Source of the DNA: Nevskia sp.
GTDB taxonomy: Bacteria > Pseudomonadota > Gammaproteobacteria > Nevskiales > Nevskiaceae
DNA length: 64,000 nucleotides
Assembly: GCA_023229645.1 (NCBI GenBank)
Contig: JALNYU010000001.1
Location: 310,001-374,000 of the forward strand
Direction of reading: 5' to 3'
Below are positions 9,425-17,774 of this stretch, one piece after another; the first letter of the stretch is position 1; every line of letters starts with the position of its first letter. The position numbers were made by a program, and so were the translations under genes. The notes under the pieces are model-generated. The model made no database searches and had not been told where the DNA came from. It saw only the letters and a program-made list of their open reading frames with translations.

Positions 9425-10117
9425 ATGGGTCATAAAGTCAATCCAAATTTGTTCCGGCTCGGTATCAGCACCCAGTGGACGTCGAACTGGTATGCCGAAC
9501 GCGGTGCGTATGGCGACAATCTGAACAAGGATCGGTTAGTCCGTGAGTTTCTGGTTAAGAAACTTGCCGCGGCTTCGGTTTCTCGCATCCAGATTGATCG
9601 TCCGGCTAAGTCAGCGCGTGTGACGATTCACACGGCGCGGCCGGGTATCGTCATTGGTAAGAAAGGCGAAGATATTGAGAAACTGCGGCAAGAAGTTTCC
9701 AAAATCATGACGCTCAAGCCGGATTCGGTGCATATCTCCGTCGAAGAAATTCGCAAGCCGGAGCTAGATGCCAAGTTGATTGCCGAGAGCGTCGCGCAGC
9801 AGCTAGAACGCCGCATCATGTTCCGCCGTGCGATGAAGCGCGCGGTAACGAATGCGATGCGTTTGGGCGCAGGCGGCATCAAGATTCAGGTCGGTGGCCG
9901 CTTAAATGGTGCCGAAATCGCACGTACCGAATGGTACCGCGAAGGCCGTGTTCCGCTGCACACGTTGCGTGCCTATATTGATTACGGCACCGCCGAAGCG
10001 CAGACGAATTATGGTGTTATCGGAATCAAGGTTTGGGTGTTCAACGGCGAAGTGTTCGAAGCCGATCGGGTTGGCAATAAGAAGGACGAAGCTGCGGAAG
10101 CAGTGACGACCGCTTAA
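9425..10117 (+). CDS. rpsC: 30S ribosomal protein S3
   Basis: S3 forms part of the mRNA entry channel and its helicase. The 230-residue product begins MGHKVNPNLFRLGISTQWTS. It has a KH domain (VTIHTARPGIVIGKKGEDIE) and the C-terminal block GGRLNGAEIARTEWYREGRV. Length is normal for gammaproteobacteria. Confidence 0.98.
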   Translation: MGHKVNPNLFRLGISTQWTSNWYAERGAYGDNLNKDRLVREFLVKKLAAASVSRIQIDRPAKSARVTIHTARPGIVIGKKGEDIEKLRQEVSKIMTLKPDSVHISVEEIRKPELDAKLIAESVAQQLERRIMFRRAMKRAVTNAMRLGAGGIKIQVGGRLNGAEIARTEWYREGRVPLHTLRAYIDYGTAEAQTNYGVIGIKVWVFNGEVFEADRVGNKKDEAAEAVTTA

Positions 10118-10167
10118 AGCTGACTCACGAACTCGATCTACGCTAAAACTGTCAGGAGGGTACTGCC

Positions 10168-10581
10168 ATGATGCAGCCCAAACGAACCAAATATAGAAAA
10201 CAACAGAAAGGTCACAACCGCGGCCTGGCCCAGAATGGGAATAAGGTTAGCTTCGGCGAATTTGGTCTGAAGTCGTCTGAGCGCGGTGCGCTGACGGCAC
10301 GTCAGATCGAAGCAGCACGTCGTGTTATCACGCGCTACGTTAAGCGCGGTGGGAAAATGTGGATTCGCATTTTTCCGGACGTACCAGTTACGCGTAAGCC
10401 GCTCGAAGTTCGTATGGGCTCGGGTAAGGGTAACGTTGAATGGTGGGTCGCCAAGATCCAACCGGGCAAGATGCTTTATGAATTGGAAGGCGTGACGGAA
10501 GTCGAAGCGCGCGAGGCATTCCGCCTTGCTGCTGCGAAGCTTCCGGTTAAAACGTCCTTCGTACAGCGGACGATTCTGTAA
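10168..10581 (+). CDS. rplP: 50S ribosomal protein L16
   Basis: L16 organises the A-tRNA site on the large subunit. The 137-residue product begins MMQPKRTKYRKQQKGHNRGL, which matches the family start MLQPKRTKFRK, so I kept the first of two adjacent ATG codons. AGGAGGG stands upstream. The blocks RRVITRYVKRGGKMWIRIFP and PLEVRMGSGKGNVEWW are diagnostic. Its last base overlaps the rpmC start (TAATG). Confidence 0.97.
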   Translation: MMQPKRTKYRKQQKGHNRGLAQNGNKVSFGEFGLKSSERGALTARQIEAARRVITRYVKRGGKMWIRIFPDVPVTRKPLEVRMGSGKGNVEWWVAKIQPGKMLYELEGVTEVEAREAFRLAAAKLPVKTSFVQRTIL

Positions 10582-10790
10582 TGAAGACGGTCGAATTTGT
10601 GAAAACGCTTCGGGCAAAAAACGAAGCCGAACTGAAAAGTGAGCTCGTTGCCCTGCGCAAAGAGCAGTTCAACTTGCGCATGCAGCAGGCGATCGGCCAG
10701 CTGACGCAAGGGCACTTGGTCCGCGATGCTCGTAAGAAGATCGCGCGGATTAAAACCATTCTGCAACAGCAGCAGGCGAAGGCGTCATGA
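10581..10790 (+). CDS. rpmC: 50S ribosomal protein L29
   Basis: L29 sits beside the exit tunnel next to L23. The product is a small helical protein of 69 residues, with the typical block LVALRKEQFNLRMQQAIGQL and a basic ARKKIARIKTIL helix. It overlaps both neighbours (rplP by one base, rpsQ by four), suggesting coupled translation. Confidence 0.95.
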   Translation: MKTVEFVKTLRAKNEAELKSELVALRKEQFNLRMQQAIGQLTQGHLVRDARKKIARIKTILQQQQAKAS

Positions 10791-11086
10791 GCGAAACAGA
10801 AAACAAAGCCGTTACGCAACGCCGGGTTGTCGGCCGCGTTGTGAGCAACAAAATGGATAAGACCATTACGGTTGCTGTCGAGCGCACGGTCAAGCATCCG
10901 TTGTACGGCAAATTGCTCCGTAAGACGACGAAGCTGCACGCGCACGACGAAAAGAATGAATGTCACGAGGGCGACCTCGTAGCAATCGTCGAAACACGTC
11001 CGCTTTCACGCTCGAAGACCTTCCGGTTGGTTGAGATTTTGGAAAGCGCTAGCGAATTGCAGCAGCGCGAAGCCGCCGGAGCCTAA
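10787..11086 (+). CDS. rpsQ: 30S ribosomal protein S17
   Basis: S17 is a primary 16S binding protein of the OB fold. The product is 99 residues, a little longer than usual because of a C-terminal extension (SASELQQREAAGA). The core has the blocks RVVGRVVSNKMDKTITVAVE and RPLSRSKTFRLVEIL. It starts within the end of rpmC (ATGA overlap). Confidence 0.96.
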   Translation: MSETENKAVTQRRVVGRVVSNKMDKTITVAVERTVKHPLYGKLLRKTTKLHAHDEKNECHEGDLVAIVETRPLSRSKTFRLVEILESASELQQREAAGA

Positions 11087-11091
11087 GAGCC

Positions 11092-11457
11092 ATGGTTCAG
11101 CAAGAATCTATTTTGTTTGCCGCCGATAATAGCGGCGCCAAGATTGTGCAAGTGATCCGGGTTATGGGATCGACGCACCGTCGCTACGCAGAAATCGGCG
11201 ATTTGATCAAGGTATCGGTCAAAGACGCGATCCCGCGCGGCAAAGTTAAGAAAGGCGAAGTGCACGATGCTGTCGTCGTACGCACCAAGAAAGGCGTGCG
11301 TCGTCCTGACGGCTCGCTGATTCGTTTCGACACCAACGCTGCCGTGTTGTTGACGACGAAGCTTGAGCCGGTTGGCACCCGTATTTTTGGACCGGTTACG
11401 CGCGAATTGCGCGAACGGTTTATGCGCATTATTTCGCTCGCTCCCGAAGTCCTCTGA
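11092..11457 (+). CDS. rplN: 50S ribosomal protein L14
   Basis: L14 forms the bridge region of the large subunit and is the docking site of the silencing factor RsfS. The 121-residue product begins MVQQESILFAADNSGAKIVQ. The blocks KDAIPRGKVKKGEVHDAVVV and IFGPVTRELRERFMRIISLA are typical. In many bacteria this gene opens the spc block; here it runs straight on from rpsQ with a five-base gap, so no separate promoter is evident. Confidence 0.97.
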   Translation: MVQQESILFAADNSGAKIVQVIRVMGSTHRRYAEIGDLIKVSVKDAIPRGKVKKGEVHDAVVVRTKKGVRRPDGSLIRFDTNAAVLLTTKLEPVGTRIFGPVTRELRERFMRIISLAPEVL

Positions 11458-11478
11458 GCCTGCTTAGGTAGAAGACCC

Positions 11479-11805
11479 ATGCAAAAGATTAAAAAAGGTG
11501 ACGAAGTCATCCTCATCACCGGAAAAGACAAGGGCCGTCGCGGCACCGTGTTCAGCGTTATTGACGGTGGCAAGGTCACTGTCGAGGGTTTGAATCTGGC
11601 CAAGAAGCACCAGAAAGGCAATCCGCAAGCCGGCGTCAGCGGCGGGATTGTCGAGAAGGAAATGCCGATCGACGTATCCAACGTCATGCTGTTTAACAGC
11701 ACGACAGGGAAAGGTGATCGCGTCGGCTTTAAGTTCTTGGGCGAAGGCGAGACGCGCAAAAAAGTGCGTTTCTTCAAATCTAACCAGCACGTGCTGGACG
11801 CTTGA
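11479..11805 (+). CDS. rplX: 50S ribosomal protein L24
   Basis: L24 is an assembly-initiator protein of the large subunit. The product is 108 residues with a KOW motif in the block KKGDEVILITGKDKGRRGTV and the typical GLNLAKKHQKGNPQAG. It follows rplN by 21 bases. Confidence 0.97.
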   Translation: MQKIKKGDEVILITGKDKGRRGTVFSVIDGGKVTVEGLNLAKKHQKGNPQAGVSGGIVEKEMPIDVSNVMLFNSTTGKGDRVGFKFLGEGETRKKVRFFKSNQHVLDA

Positions 11806-11831
11806 AGTTTTTACTGAATTGAGATCGGGCT

Positions 11832-12371
11832 ATGGCCGCTAATCTACAAACGTTTTACGATCAGACCGTTGCCCCAGCGCTAAAGGCGAAGCTTGCCTGC
11901 AACGCGATGGCGGTACCGAAGATCACGAAGATCACCCTGAACATGGGCGTCGGCGAAGCTACGAGCGACCGCAAGGTCATTGAGCATGCCGTTGCTAACA
12001 TGACGTCGATCGCTGGCCAGAAGCCGGTAATCACTAAGACGCGCATTTCGATTGCGGCGTTCAAGGTGCGTGAAAACTACCCGGTCGGCGTAAAGGTAAC
12101 GTTACGCAGCCAGCAGATGTACGAGTTTCTCGAGCGTCTAATTTCGATCGCGCTGCCACGCATCCGTGATTTCCGCGGCCTCAACGCGCGTGGATTCGAC
12201 GGCCAGGGCAACTACAATTTCGGGATCACTGAGCAGATCATTTTCCCGGAAATCGATTATGACAAGGTCGACGCTATTCGCGGTATGAATATCACGATCA
12301 CGACAACGGCGAAGAATGACGAAGAGGGCCGCGCGCTACTCGACGCGTTCAGCTTCCCCTTCCGTAAATAA
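11832..12371 (+). CDS. rplE: 50S ribosomal protein L5
   Basis: L5 is part of the 5S rRNA complex and contacts P-site tRNA. The product is 179 residues with blocks PKITKITLNMGVGEA, GQKPVITKTRISIAAFKVRE and LPRIRDFRGLNARGFDGQGN. The C-terminal ITTTAKNDEEGRALL region is standard. Length matches E. coli L5. Confidence 0.98.
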   Translation: MAANLQTFYDQTVAPALKAKLACNAMAVPKITKITLNMGVGEATSDRKVIEHAVANMTSIAGQKPVITKTRISIAAFKVRENYPVGVKVTLRSQQMYEFLERLISIALPRIRDFRGLNARGFDGQGNYNFGITEQIIFPEIDYDKVDAIRGMNITITTTAKNDEEGRALLDAFSFPFRK

Positions 12372-12386
12372 CGCGGGTCTGGACTC

Positions 12387-12692
12387 ATGGCTAAAACCAA
12401 TATGATTGAGCGCGAGAAAAAGCGCTCTGCTCTTGCCAAACGGCTTGCCAAAAAGCGCGCAGCGCTTAAGGCAGCGGTGATTGACCCGAATATTTCGTAC
12501 GACGAGCGGACCGCCGCCGTCGAGAAGTTGCAAAAGCTGCCGCGCGATTCGAGCGTCATTCGGCAGCGGAACCGGTGCAAAATTACCGGCCGTTCGCGCG
12601 GCGTTTACCGGAAGTTTGGCCTTGCCCGTACGAAGTTACGCGAAGCGGCAACGCGCGGTGAGATCCCGGGCCTTAAGAAAGCAAGCTGGTAA
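12387..12692 (+). CDS. rpsN: 30S ribosomal protein S14 (zinc-independent form)
   Basis: S14 joins the 30S head late in assembly. The 101-residue product is the long form without the CxxC zinc ribbon: the C-terminal block is NRCKITGRSRGVYRKFGLAR, which contains only one cysteine. This contrasts with rpmJ downstream, which keeps its zinc-binding cysteines. Confidence 0.97.
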   Translation: MAKTNMIEREKKRSALAKRLAKKRAALKAAVIDPNISYDERTAAVEKLQKLPRDSSVIRQRNRCKITGRSRGVYRKFGLARTKLREAATRGEIPGLKKASW

Positions 12693-12701
12693 GAGCACAC
12701 T

Positions 12702-13097
12702 ATGAGCATTAACGATCCGATTGGCGATTTCCTGACCCGCATTCGTAACGGTCAGCAAGCGCGCAAGAAATTTATCGTCTCGCCGTCGTCGAAGCAACGC
12801 GAAGCGATTGCTGGCGTCCTGAAAGACGAAGGCTATATCAGCGACTACGCTGTGGCCACTGAAGGCCAGAAGAAGACGATCACGGTGACCTTGAAGTACT
12901 TCGAAGGTAAGCCGGTTATCGAGCGGCTTCAGCGCATCAGCAAGCCGTCGCTGCGTCTTTACAAAGGCGCCGATCAGCTTCCGAAAGTACTCGGTGGTCT
13001 GGGCGTTGCCATCATTTCCACCTCGCAAGGCTTGCTCAGCGACCGTAAGGCGCGAGCTGCAGGTCAGGGCGGCGAAGTTGTTTGCCTGGTAGCCTGA
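12702..13097 (+). CDS. rpsH: 30S ribosomal protein S8
   Basis: S8 binds the central domain of 16S rRNA and in E. coli represses the spc operon. The product is 131 residues with the N-terminal block INDPIGDFLTRIRNGQQA and the C-terminal VLGGLGVAIISTSQGLLSDR, both typical. It follows rpsN by nine bases. Confidence 0.97.
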   Translation: MSINDPIGDFLTRIRNGQQARKKFIVSPSSKQREAIAGVLKDEGYISDYAVATEGQKKTITVTLKYFEGKPVIERLQRISKPSLRLYKGADQLPKVLGGLGVAIISTSQGLLSDRKARAAGQGGEVVCLVA

Positions 13098-13107
13098 GGA
13101 CTAAGGT

Positions 13108-13638
13108 ATGTCAAGAGTCGCGAAAATGCCGCTGACCGTTCCGGCCGGCGTAGAGTTCAGCAACACCGCAGGGCGGATCAGCGTCAAAGGTGCCAAGGGC
13201 GCGTTGATGTTTTCGCTGCCTAGCGAAGTTGAGATTAAGTTTGACGGTGGCGTAATTACCATTGTACCGGCGTCGATTGAAAAATCACCCGCGCTGTCGG
13301 GTACGGTTCGCGCAACGCTAAACAATATGGTTGAAGGCGTGACGAAGGGCTATGAGCGTAAGCTCAACCTCGTCGGCGTTGGCTATCGTGCCACGCTCGC
13401 CGGCAAGAAATTAAACCTCGCGGTGGGCTTATCTCACCCCGTCGATTTTATGGTTCCAGATGGCATCGTTATCGAAGTGCCGACCCAGACCGAAATTGTG
13501 ATTAAGGGCGCGGACAAGCATATGGTTGGGCAGATTGCCGCCAAGTTGCGCAGCTACCGTCCACCGGAGCCGTATAAAGGCAAAGGCGTTCGCTATTCAG
13601 ACGAAAAGATCGTTCTGAAAGAAGCGAAGAAGAAGTAA
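13108..13638 (+). CDS. rplF: 50S ribosomal protein L6
   Basis: L6 lies near the factor-binding site of the large subunit. The product is 176 residues and contains the expected duplicated fold. The blocks KLNLVGVGYRATLAGKKLNL and the C-terminal signature RPPEPYKGKGVRYSDEKI are diagnostic. Confidence 0.98.
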   Translation: MSRVAKMPLTVPAGVEFSNTAGRISVKGAKGALMFSLPSEVEIKFDGGVITIVPASIEKSPALSGTVRATLNNMVEGVTKGYERKLNLVGVGYRATLAGKKLNLAVGLSHPVDFMVPDGIVIEVPTQTEIVIKGADKHMVGQIAAKLRSYRPPEPYKGKGVRYSDEKIVLKEAKKK

Positions 13639-13704
13639 CGTCGCCCGGCGGCGCTGCCCGTCGGATCGTTCACTCAGGATTTGAAGTTAGTACCGAGAAA
13701 CAAG

Positions 13705-14061
13705 ATGAGCCCGAAGAAAGAATCCCGTTTGCGCCGCGCGCGCCGGACGCGCGCCAAAATCGCCGAACTGGGCACGCACCGGTTATCAGTGCATCGCACC
13801 CCGCGGCACATTTACGCGCAGATCATCGCCGGTGGTGCGGGCCATACACTGGTTTCCGCGTCGACGGTTGAGAAGGAATGCGCGGAAGGTCTCGAAGGCA
13901 CCGGCAACGTAGATGCTGCCACACGGATCGGCAAAATGATTGCTGAGCGTGCGAAAGCTGCGGGCATCACGAAAGTGGCGTTCGATCGTTCTGGGTATCA
14001 GTATCACGGCCGCATCAAGGCGCTGGCCGACGCCGCACGTGAAGGCGGTCTGGAGTTTTAA
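13705..14061 (+). CDS. rplR: 50S ribosomal protein L18
   Basis: L18 binds 5S rRNA with L5 and L25. I chose ATG at 13705, giving 118 residues, because the sequence from there (MSPKKESRLRRARRTRAKIA) aligns with the family start; an in-frame TTG at 13681 would add eight residues. The blocks RLSVHRTPRHIYAQII and VAFDRSGYQYHGRIKALAD are typical. Confidence 0.95.
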   Translation: MSPKKESRLRRARRTRAKIAELGTHRLSVHRTPRHIYAQIIAGGAGHTLVSASTVEKECAEGLEGTGNVDAATRIGKMIAERAKAAGITKVAFDRSGYQYHGRIKALADAAREGGLEF

Positions 14062-14066
14062 TCGAA

Positions 14067-14585
14067 ATGGCTAATCCGAACTATAATTTTGAAGAATCGC
14101 AAAACAGCGGCGATTTTAAAGAGAAGCTGGTAGCAGTTAACCGCGTCTCGAAAACGGTCAAGGGCGGCAAGCAGTTCACCTTTACTGCGCTTACTGTTGT
14201 CGGCGACGGTGCAGGCCGCGTCGGTTTTGGTTACGGCAAGGCGCGAGAAGTGCCCGTCGCAATCCAAAAAGCGATGGAGAAGGCGCGTAAGAATATGATT
14301 AGCGTGCCGCTTAAAGGTTTGACGTTGCAGCATGAGATCTGGGGCATTCACGGCGCGAGCCGCGTATTCATGAAGCCGGCGTCTGACGGTACGGGCGTTA
14401 TCGCCGGTAGCGCGATGCGCGCCGTGTTTGAAGTCGCTGGCGTTCAAAACGTGCTGGCGAAGTCGTTCGGTTCGCGCAACAAGATGAACATGGTTCGCGC
14501 GACGGTTGATGCGCTGAAGAAGATGAATATGCCTTCGGAAATTGCCGCGAAGCGCGGCAAGAGCCTCGAAGAGATCCTGGGTTAA
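14067..14585 (+). CDS. rpsE: 30S ribosomal protein S5
   Basis: S5 contributes to the mRNA entry tunnel and decoding accuracy. The product is 172 residues with the dsRNA-binding-like block EKLVAVNRVSKTVKGGKQFT, GDGAGRVGFGYGKAREVPVA and the C-terminal NMVRATVDALKKM. Order rplR-rpsE-rpmD is standard. Confidence 0.98.
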   Translation: MANPNYNFEESQNSGDFKEKLVAVNRVSKTVKGGKQFTFTALTVVGDGAGRVGFGYGKAREVPVAIQKAMEKARKNMISVPLKGLTLQHEIWGIHGASRVFMKPASDGTGVIAGSAMRAVFEVAGVQNVLAKSFGSRNKMNMVRATVDALKKMNMPSEIAAKRGKSLEEILG

Positions 14586-14604
14586 TTTTTACAGCGAGTT
14601 CATC

Positions 14605-14793
14605 ATGTCGGCGATCAAACAACTCAAAGTTACGCTGGTTAAGAGCGTCTTCGGTCGGCTGCAAGCTCATCGCGCGTGCGTGAAAGGCCTTGGGCTGTCC
14701 AGAATGCATCAGACGGTTCAGATTGCAGCCACCCCGGAAAATCTAGGCATGGTTCGTAAAGTCGAATTCATGCTTAAAGTGGAAGAAGTGTAA
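14605..14793 (+). CDS. rpmD: 50S ribosomal protein L30
   Basis: L30 is a small single-domain protein of the large subunit. The ATG at 14605 gives 62 residues, the family's normal length. An open frame extends upstream into rpsE but its sequence there is meaningless. The block LVKSVFGRLQAHRACVKGLG is typical. The stop overlaps the rplO start by one base (TAATG). Confidence 0.95.
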   Translation: MSAIKQLKVTLVKSVFGRLQAHRACVKGLGLSRMHQTVQIAATPENLGMVRKVEFMLKVEEV

Positions 14794-15227
14794 TGAAATT
14801 AAATACGATCAAGCCGGCTGATGGCGCAAAAACGAGCCGCACCCGCGTTGGCCGTGGCATCGGCTCGGGTTTGGGTAAAACGGCCGGGCGTGGTCATAAA
14901 GGTCAGCGCGCGCGTAAAGGCGGCCGTGGAAAAATTGGCTTTGAAGGCGGCCAGATGCCGATTCAGCGCCGCTTGCCGAAACGTGGTTTCGGTTCGCGTA
15001 TTTCGCTGGTTAGCACTGAAATTCGGTTGTCGGACATCGAGCGGATGTCTGAGACCGAAATTGATCTCGCGACGCTAAAGAACGCGGGCGTCGTCCAGAC
15101 CCAGATTCTGCAGGTCAAGTTAATCAAATCGGGCGCCTTAACTCGCAAGGTTTTAGTAAAAGGTATCGGCGTTACCAAGGGCGCGCGTGAGGCGATCTTG
15201 GCCGCTGGTGGCGAGATTGCTGAATAA
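14793..15227 (+). CDS. rplO: 50S ribosomal protein L15
   Basis: L15 is a late assembly protein with a long basic N-terminal extension. The product is 144 residues. The glycine/arginine-rich segment RVGRGIGSGLGKTAGRGHKG and the block GGQMPIQRRLPKRGF are hallmarks. It is translationally coupled to rpmD and precedes secY. Confidence 0.97.
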   Translation: MKLNTIKPADGAKTSRTRVGRGIGSGLGKTAGRGHKGQRARKGGRGKIGFEGGQMPIQRRLPKRGFGSRISLVSTEIRLSDIERMSETEIDLATLKNAGVVQTQILQVKLIKSGALTRKVLVKGIGVTKGAREAILAAGGEIAE

Positions 15228-15257
15228 GCAACCGAACGATTTTATCAGCGATTAATT

Positions 15258-16613
15258 ATGGCCAAGTCCCCAAGCGCCGGAGGCATGATTCCGGATCTCA
15301 GTAAGATCGGCGAGGTTCGCAATCGCCTGCTATTTTTGCTTGGGGCACTAATCGTATACCGCATCGGGTCTTTTATCCCTGTCCCTGGGATTGATCCGGC
15401 TAAGCTGGCAGCGTTGTTTGATCAGCAGAAAGGCACCATCCTTGACATGTTTAACATGTTTTCGGGTGGCGCCTTACAACGGTTATCGATTTTTGCACTG
15501 GGTGTAACGCCCTATATTTCGGCGTCGATTATCGTTCAGCTGATGGCTGCGGTGATGCCGCAGTTGAAAGAAATTAAGAAAGAGGGTGAAGCTGGGCGCC
15601 GTCGGCTCACCAAGTACACGCGATACGGTACGTTGGGCCTCGCTATCTTTCAGTCTATCGGCGCAGCATATGCGCTTGAGAAAAACGGCGTAACGTTGTC
15701 GCCGGGATTCGGCTTCGTATTTACGGCCGCAATTTCGCTGGTGACAGGCACGATGTTTTTGATGTGGCTGGGCGAACAGATTACCGAGCGCGGTATCGGT
15801 AATGGCATGTCGATGATTATCTTCACCGGTATCGTTTCGAGCATGCCGCACGCCGTAGGCGCGACGGCTCAGCTGATCAGCGAGGGTTCGCTGAATCCTT
15901 TAATCGCAATATTTGTGGTGGTCTTGGTATTCGCCGTGACTGTTGCAGTGGTGTTTGTCGAGCGGGCTCAGCGTAGGATTCCAATCCACCACGCGCGTCG
16001 GCAGCAGGGTCGCAAGTTATTTGCCGCGCAGACGCAGCACCTTCCGCTTAAGCTGAATATGTCCGGTGTGATTCCGCCGATATTTGCGTCGAGCATCATT
16101 CTGTTCCCAGCGTCTATGGTGCGGTTTTTTGGTGGGGAAAGCGGCGGCGGTTTGATGCAGCAGCTGTCATTAGCGCTTTCGCCAGGGCAGGCGTTATATA
16201 CGTTGTTGTACGCTGTGATGATCATATTTTTCTGTTTCTTTTACACCGCTTTGGTGTTTGACTCACGTGAAACAGCTGAAAACCTAAAGAAGTCAGGTGC
16301 CTTTGTCCCTGGCGTCCGTCCGGGTCTTCAAACGGCTAAGTACATCGATAACGTGTTGACCCGTCTGACCGTCGCCGGCGCGATCTATATCACGTTAATT
16401 TGTTTGACACCGGAGTTTTTGGTTACGTATTTCAATGTGCCATTTACTTTTGGTGGCACGTCATTGTTGATTACCGTCGTTGTCGTCATGGACTTTATGG
16501 CCCAGTTGCAGGCGCATTTGATGTCACATCAATACGAAGGCTTGCTTAAAAAAGCGAACCTCAAATCGTTAAATAGCACCCCGACTCGCCAAGGCGTCGT
16601 TCGGCCAAGTTAA
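15258..16613 (+). CDS. secY: Protein translocase subunit SecY
   Basis: SecY forms the channel of the general secretion system in the inner membrane, with SecE and SecG. The 451-residue product has the expected ten membrane segments. The N-terminal block LLFLLGALIVYRIGSFIPVP, the plug region GGALQRLSIFALGVTPYISA and the loop GVRPGLQTAKYIDNVLTRLT are all typical. As in most bacteria it lies in the spc block after rplO. Confidence 0.98.
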   Translation: MAKSPSAGGMIPDLSKIGEVRNRLLFLLGALIVYRIGSFIPVPGIDPAKLAALFDQQKGTILDMFNMFSGGALQRLSIFALGVTPYISASIIVQLMAAVMPQLKEIKKEGEAGRRRLTKYTRYGTLGLAIFQSIGAAYALEKNGVTLSPGFGFVFTAAISLVTGTMFLMWLGEQITERGIGNGMSMIIFTGIVSSMPHAVGATAQLISEGSLNPLIAIFVVVLVFAVTVAVVFVERAQRRIPIHHARRQQGRKLFAAQTQHLPLKLNMSGVIPPIFASSIILFPASMVRFFGGESGGGLMQQLSLALSPGQALYTLLYAVMIIFFCFFYTALVFDSRETAENLKKSGAFVPGVRPGLQTAKYIDNVLTRLTVAGAIYITLICLTPEFLVTYFNVPFTFGGTSLLITVVVVMDFMAQLQAHLMSHQYEGLLKKANLKSLNSTPTRQGVVRPS

Positions 16614-16667
16614 TCGCTGGTTTTAATCCTTTGCCATGGCCGATCCATCGGCGTTTAGAGGTTGATC

Positions 16668-16781
16668 ATGAAAGTTCGCGCATCCGTTAAGAAAATCTGC
16701 CGTAATTGCAAGGTTGTTCGTCGCAACGGCGTTGTTCGCATTATGTGTTCAGACCTGCGCCATAAGCAGCGCCAGGGCTAA
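16668..16781 (+). CDS. rpmJ: 50S ribosomal protein L36 (zinc-binding form)
   Basis: This very short gene encodes 37 residues starting MKVRASVKKICRNCKVV. Cys11, Cys14, Cys27 and His32 form the zinc ribbon of the C+ form of L36, a late-joining protein of the large subunit. It sits 54 bases after secY, where gammaproteobacteria carry it. Confidence 0.95.
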   Translation: MKVRASVKKICRNCKVVRRNGVVRIMCSDLRHKQRQG

Positions 16782-16898
16782 GACGCAGCACGACCTGCTC
16801 GCGGGTTGGTTGGGTGAACGCTCAGAAGTCTTGACGTAGCTGTACACATTCAAGATGCGAGGCGTATGTCCTCGGTGGCGCTGAGCAGTAAAAAATAT

Positions 16899-16928
16899 TT
16901 GATAAGGCCGGTATTATTCGGCTATACT
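16899..16928 (+). promoter_or_regulatory. Promoter of the alpha operon (sigma-70 type)
   Basis: TTGATA (16899-16904) and TATACT (16923-16928) are separated by 18 bases, in the 191-base gap between rpmJ and rpsM. This fits the separate alpha-operon promoter known in enterics. No S4-binding pseudoknot was identified by eye. Confidence 0.65.
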
Positions 16929-16972
16929 CTGCGGCTCTTCGCGTCGCCGCTTATTGTTAACGAGGTTTTCCG

Positions 16973-17329
16973 ATGGCACGTATTGCGGGCGTCAATGTCC
17001 CGGCCAACAAGCACACCGTGATCGCGTTGCAGTCGATTTACGGTATCGGCGCTACTCGCGCCCGTAAAATTTGTGAGGCGGCGAAAGTCAGTCCGACTGT
17101 GCAAATGAAGACGCTCACCGAAGGTGAGTTGGATTTGTTGCGCGCCGAAATCGCAAAGTTTGCGGTAGAAGGTGATTTACGCCGTGAAGTTTCAATGAGT
17201 ATCAAACGGTTGATGGACATGGGTTGCTATCGCGGCCTGCGTCACCGTCGCGGCCTGCCGGTACACGGCCAGCGGACCCGCACCAATGCCCGCACCCGTA
17301 AAGGGCCGCGTAAGGCAATTCGTAAGTAA
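16973..17329 (+). CDS. rpsM: 30S ribosomal protein S13
   Basis: S13 forms intersubunit bridges from the 30S head and contacts P-site tRNA. The 118-residue product starts MARIAGVNVPANKHTVIALQ; the C-terminal block CYRGLRHRRGLPVHGQRTRT with a basic tail is diagnostic. It is the first gene of the alpha block. Confidence 0.98.
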   Translation: MARIAGVNVPANKHTVIALQSIYGIGATRARKICEAAKVSPTVQMKTLTEGELDLLRAEIAKFAVEGDLRREVSMSIKRLMDMGCYRGLRHRRGLPVHGQRTRTNARTRKGPRKAIRK

Positions 17330-17362
17330 GTCGCGACCATTTCGTAGTTCGGATCTAAGCTC

Positions 17363-17764
17363 ATGGCAAATACCGCTGCCGCTGCCGCCGCCAAGGCGCG
17401 CAAGCGAATCAAGAAGAATGTGACTGACGCCGTTGCGCATGTCCATGCTTCATTCAATAACACGATCGTTTTGATCACAGACAGACAAGGGAACGCGTTG
17501 TCTTGGTCGACGGCGGGTGCCTGCGGCTTTAAGGGTTCGCGCAAGAGCACGCCGTTTGCGGCCCAGATTGCCGCTGAGCGTGCAGCGACTGCTGCCGCTG
17601 AACATGGCGTTAAAAATTTAGAAGTTAGGATTAAAGGCCCCGGCCCAGGCCGTGAGTCAGCAGTCCGCTCGCTGAACGCCGCTGGTTTTAAAGTAACAAA
17701 TATCACTGATGTGACGCCGATCCCGCATAACGGCTGCCGTCCGTCTAAGCGCCGCCGCGTATAA
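17363..17764 (+). CDS. rpsK: 30S ribosomal protein S11
   Basis: S11 lies on the 30S platform near the E site. The product is 133 residues with an alanine-rich N-terminus and the blocks HVHASFNNTIVLITDRQGNA and ITDVTPIPHNGCRPSKRRRV. It follows rpsM by 33 bases. Confidence 0.98.
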   Translation: MANTAAAAAAKARKRIKKNVTDAVAHVHASFNNTIVLITDRQGNALSWSTAGACGFKGSRKSTPFAAQIAAERAATAAAEHGVKNLEVRIKGPGPGRESAVRSLNAAGFKVTNITDVTPIPHNGCRPSKRRRV

Positions 17765-17774
17765 GGAGAGCGAA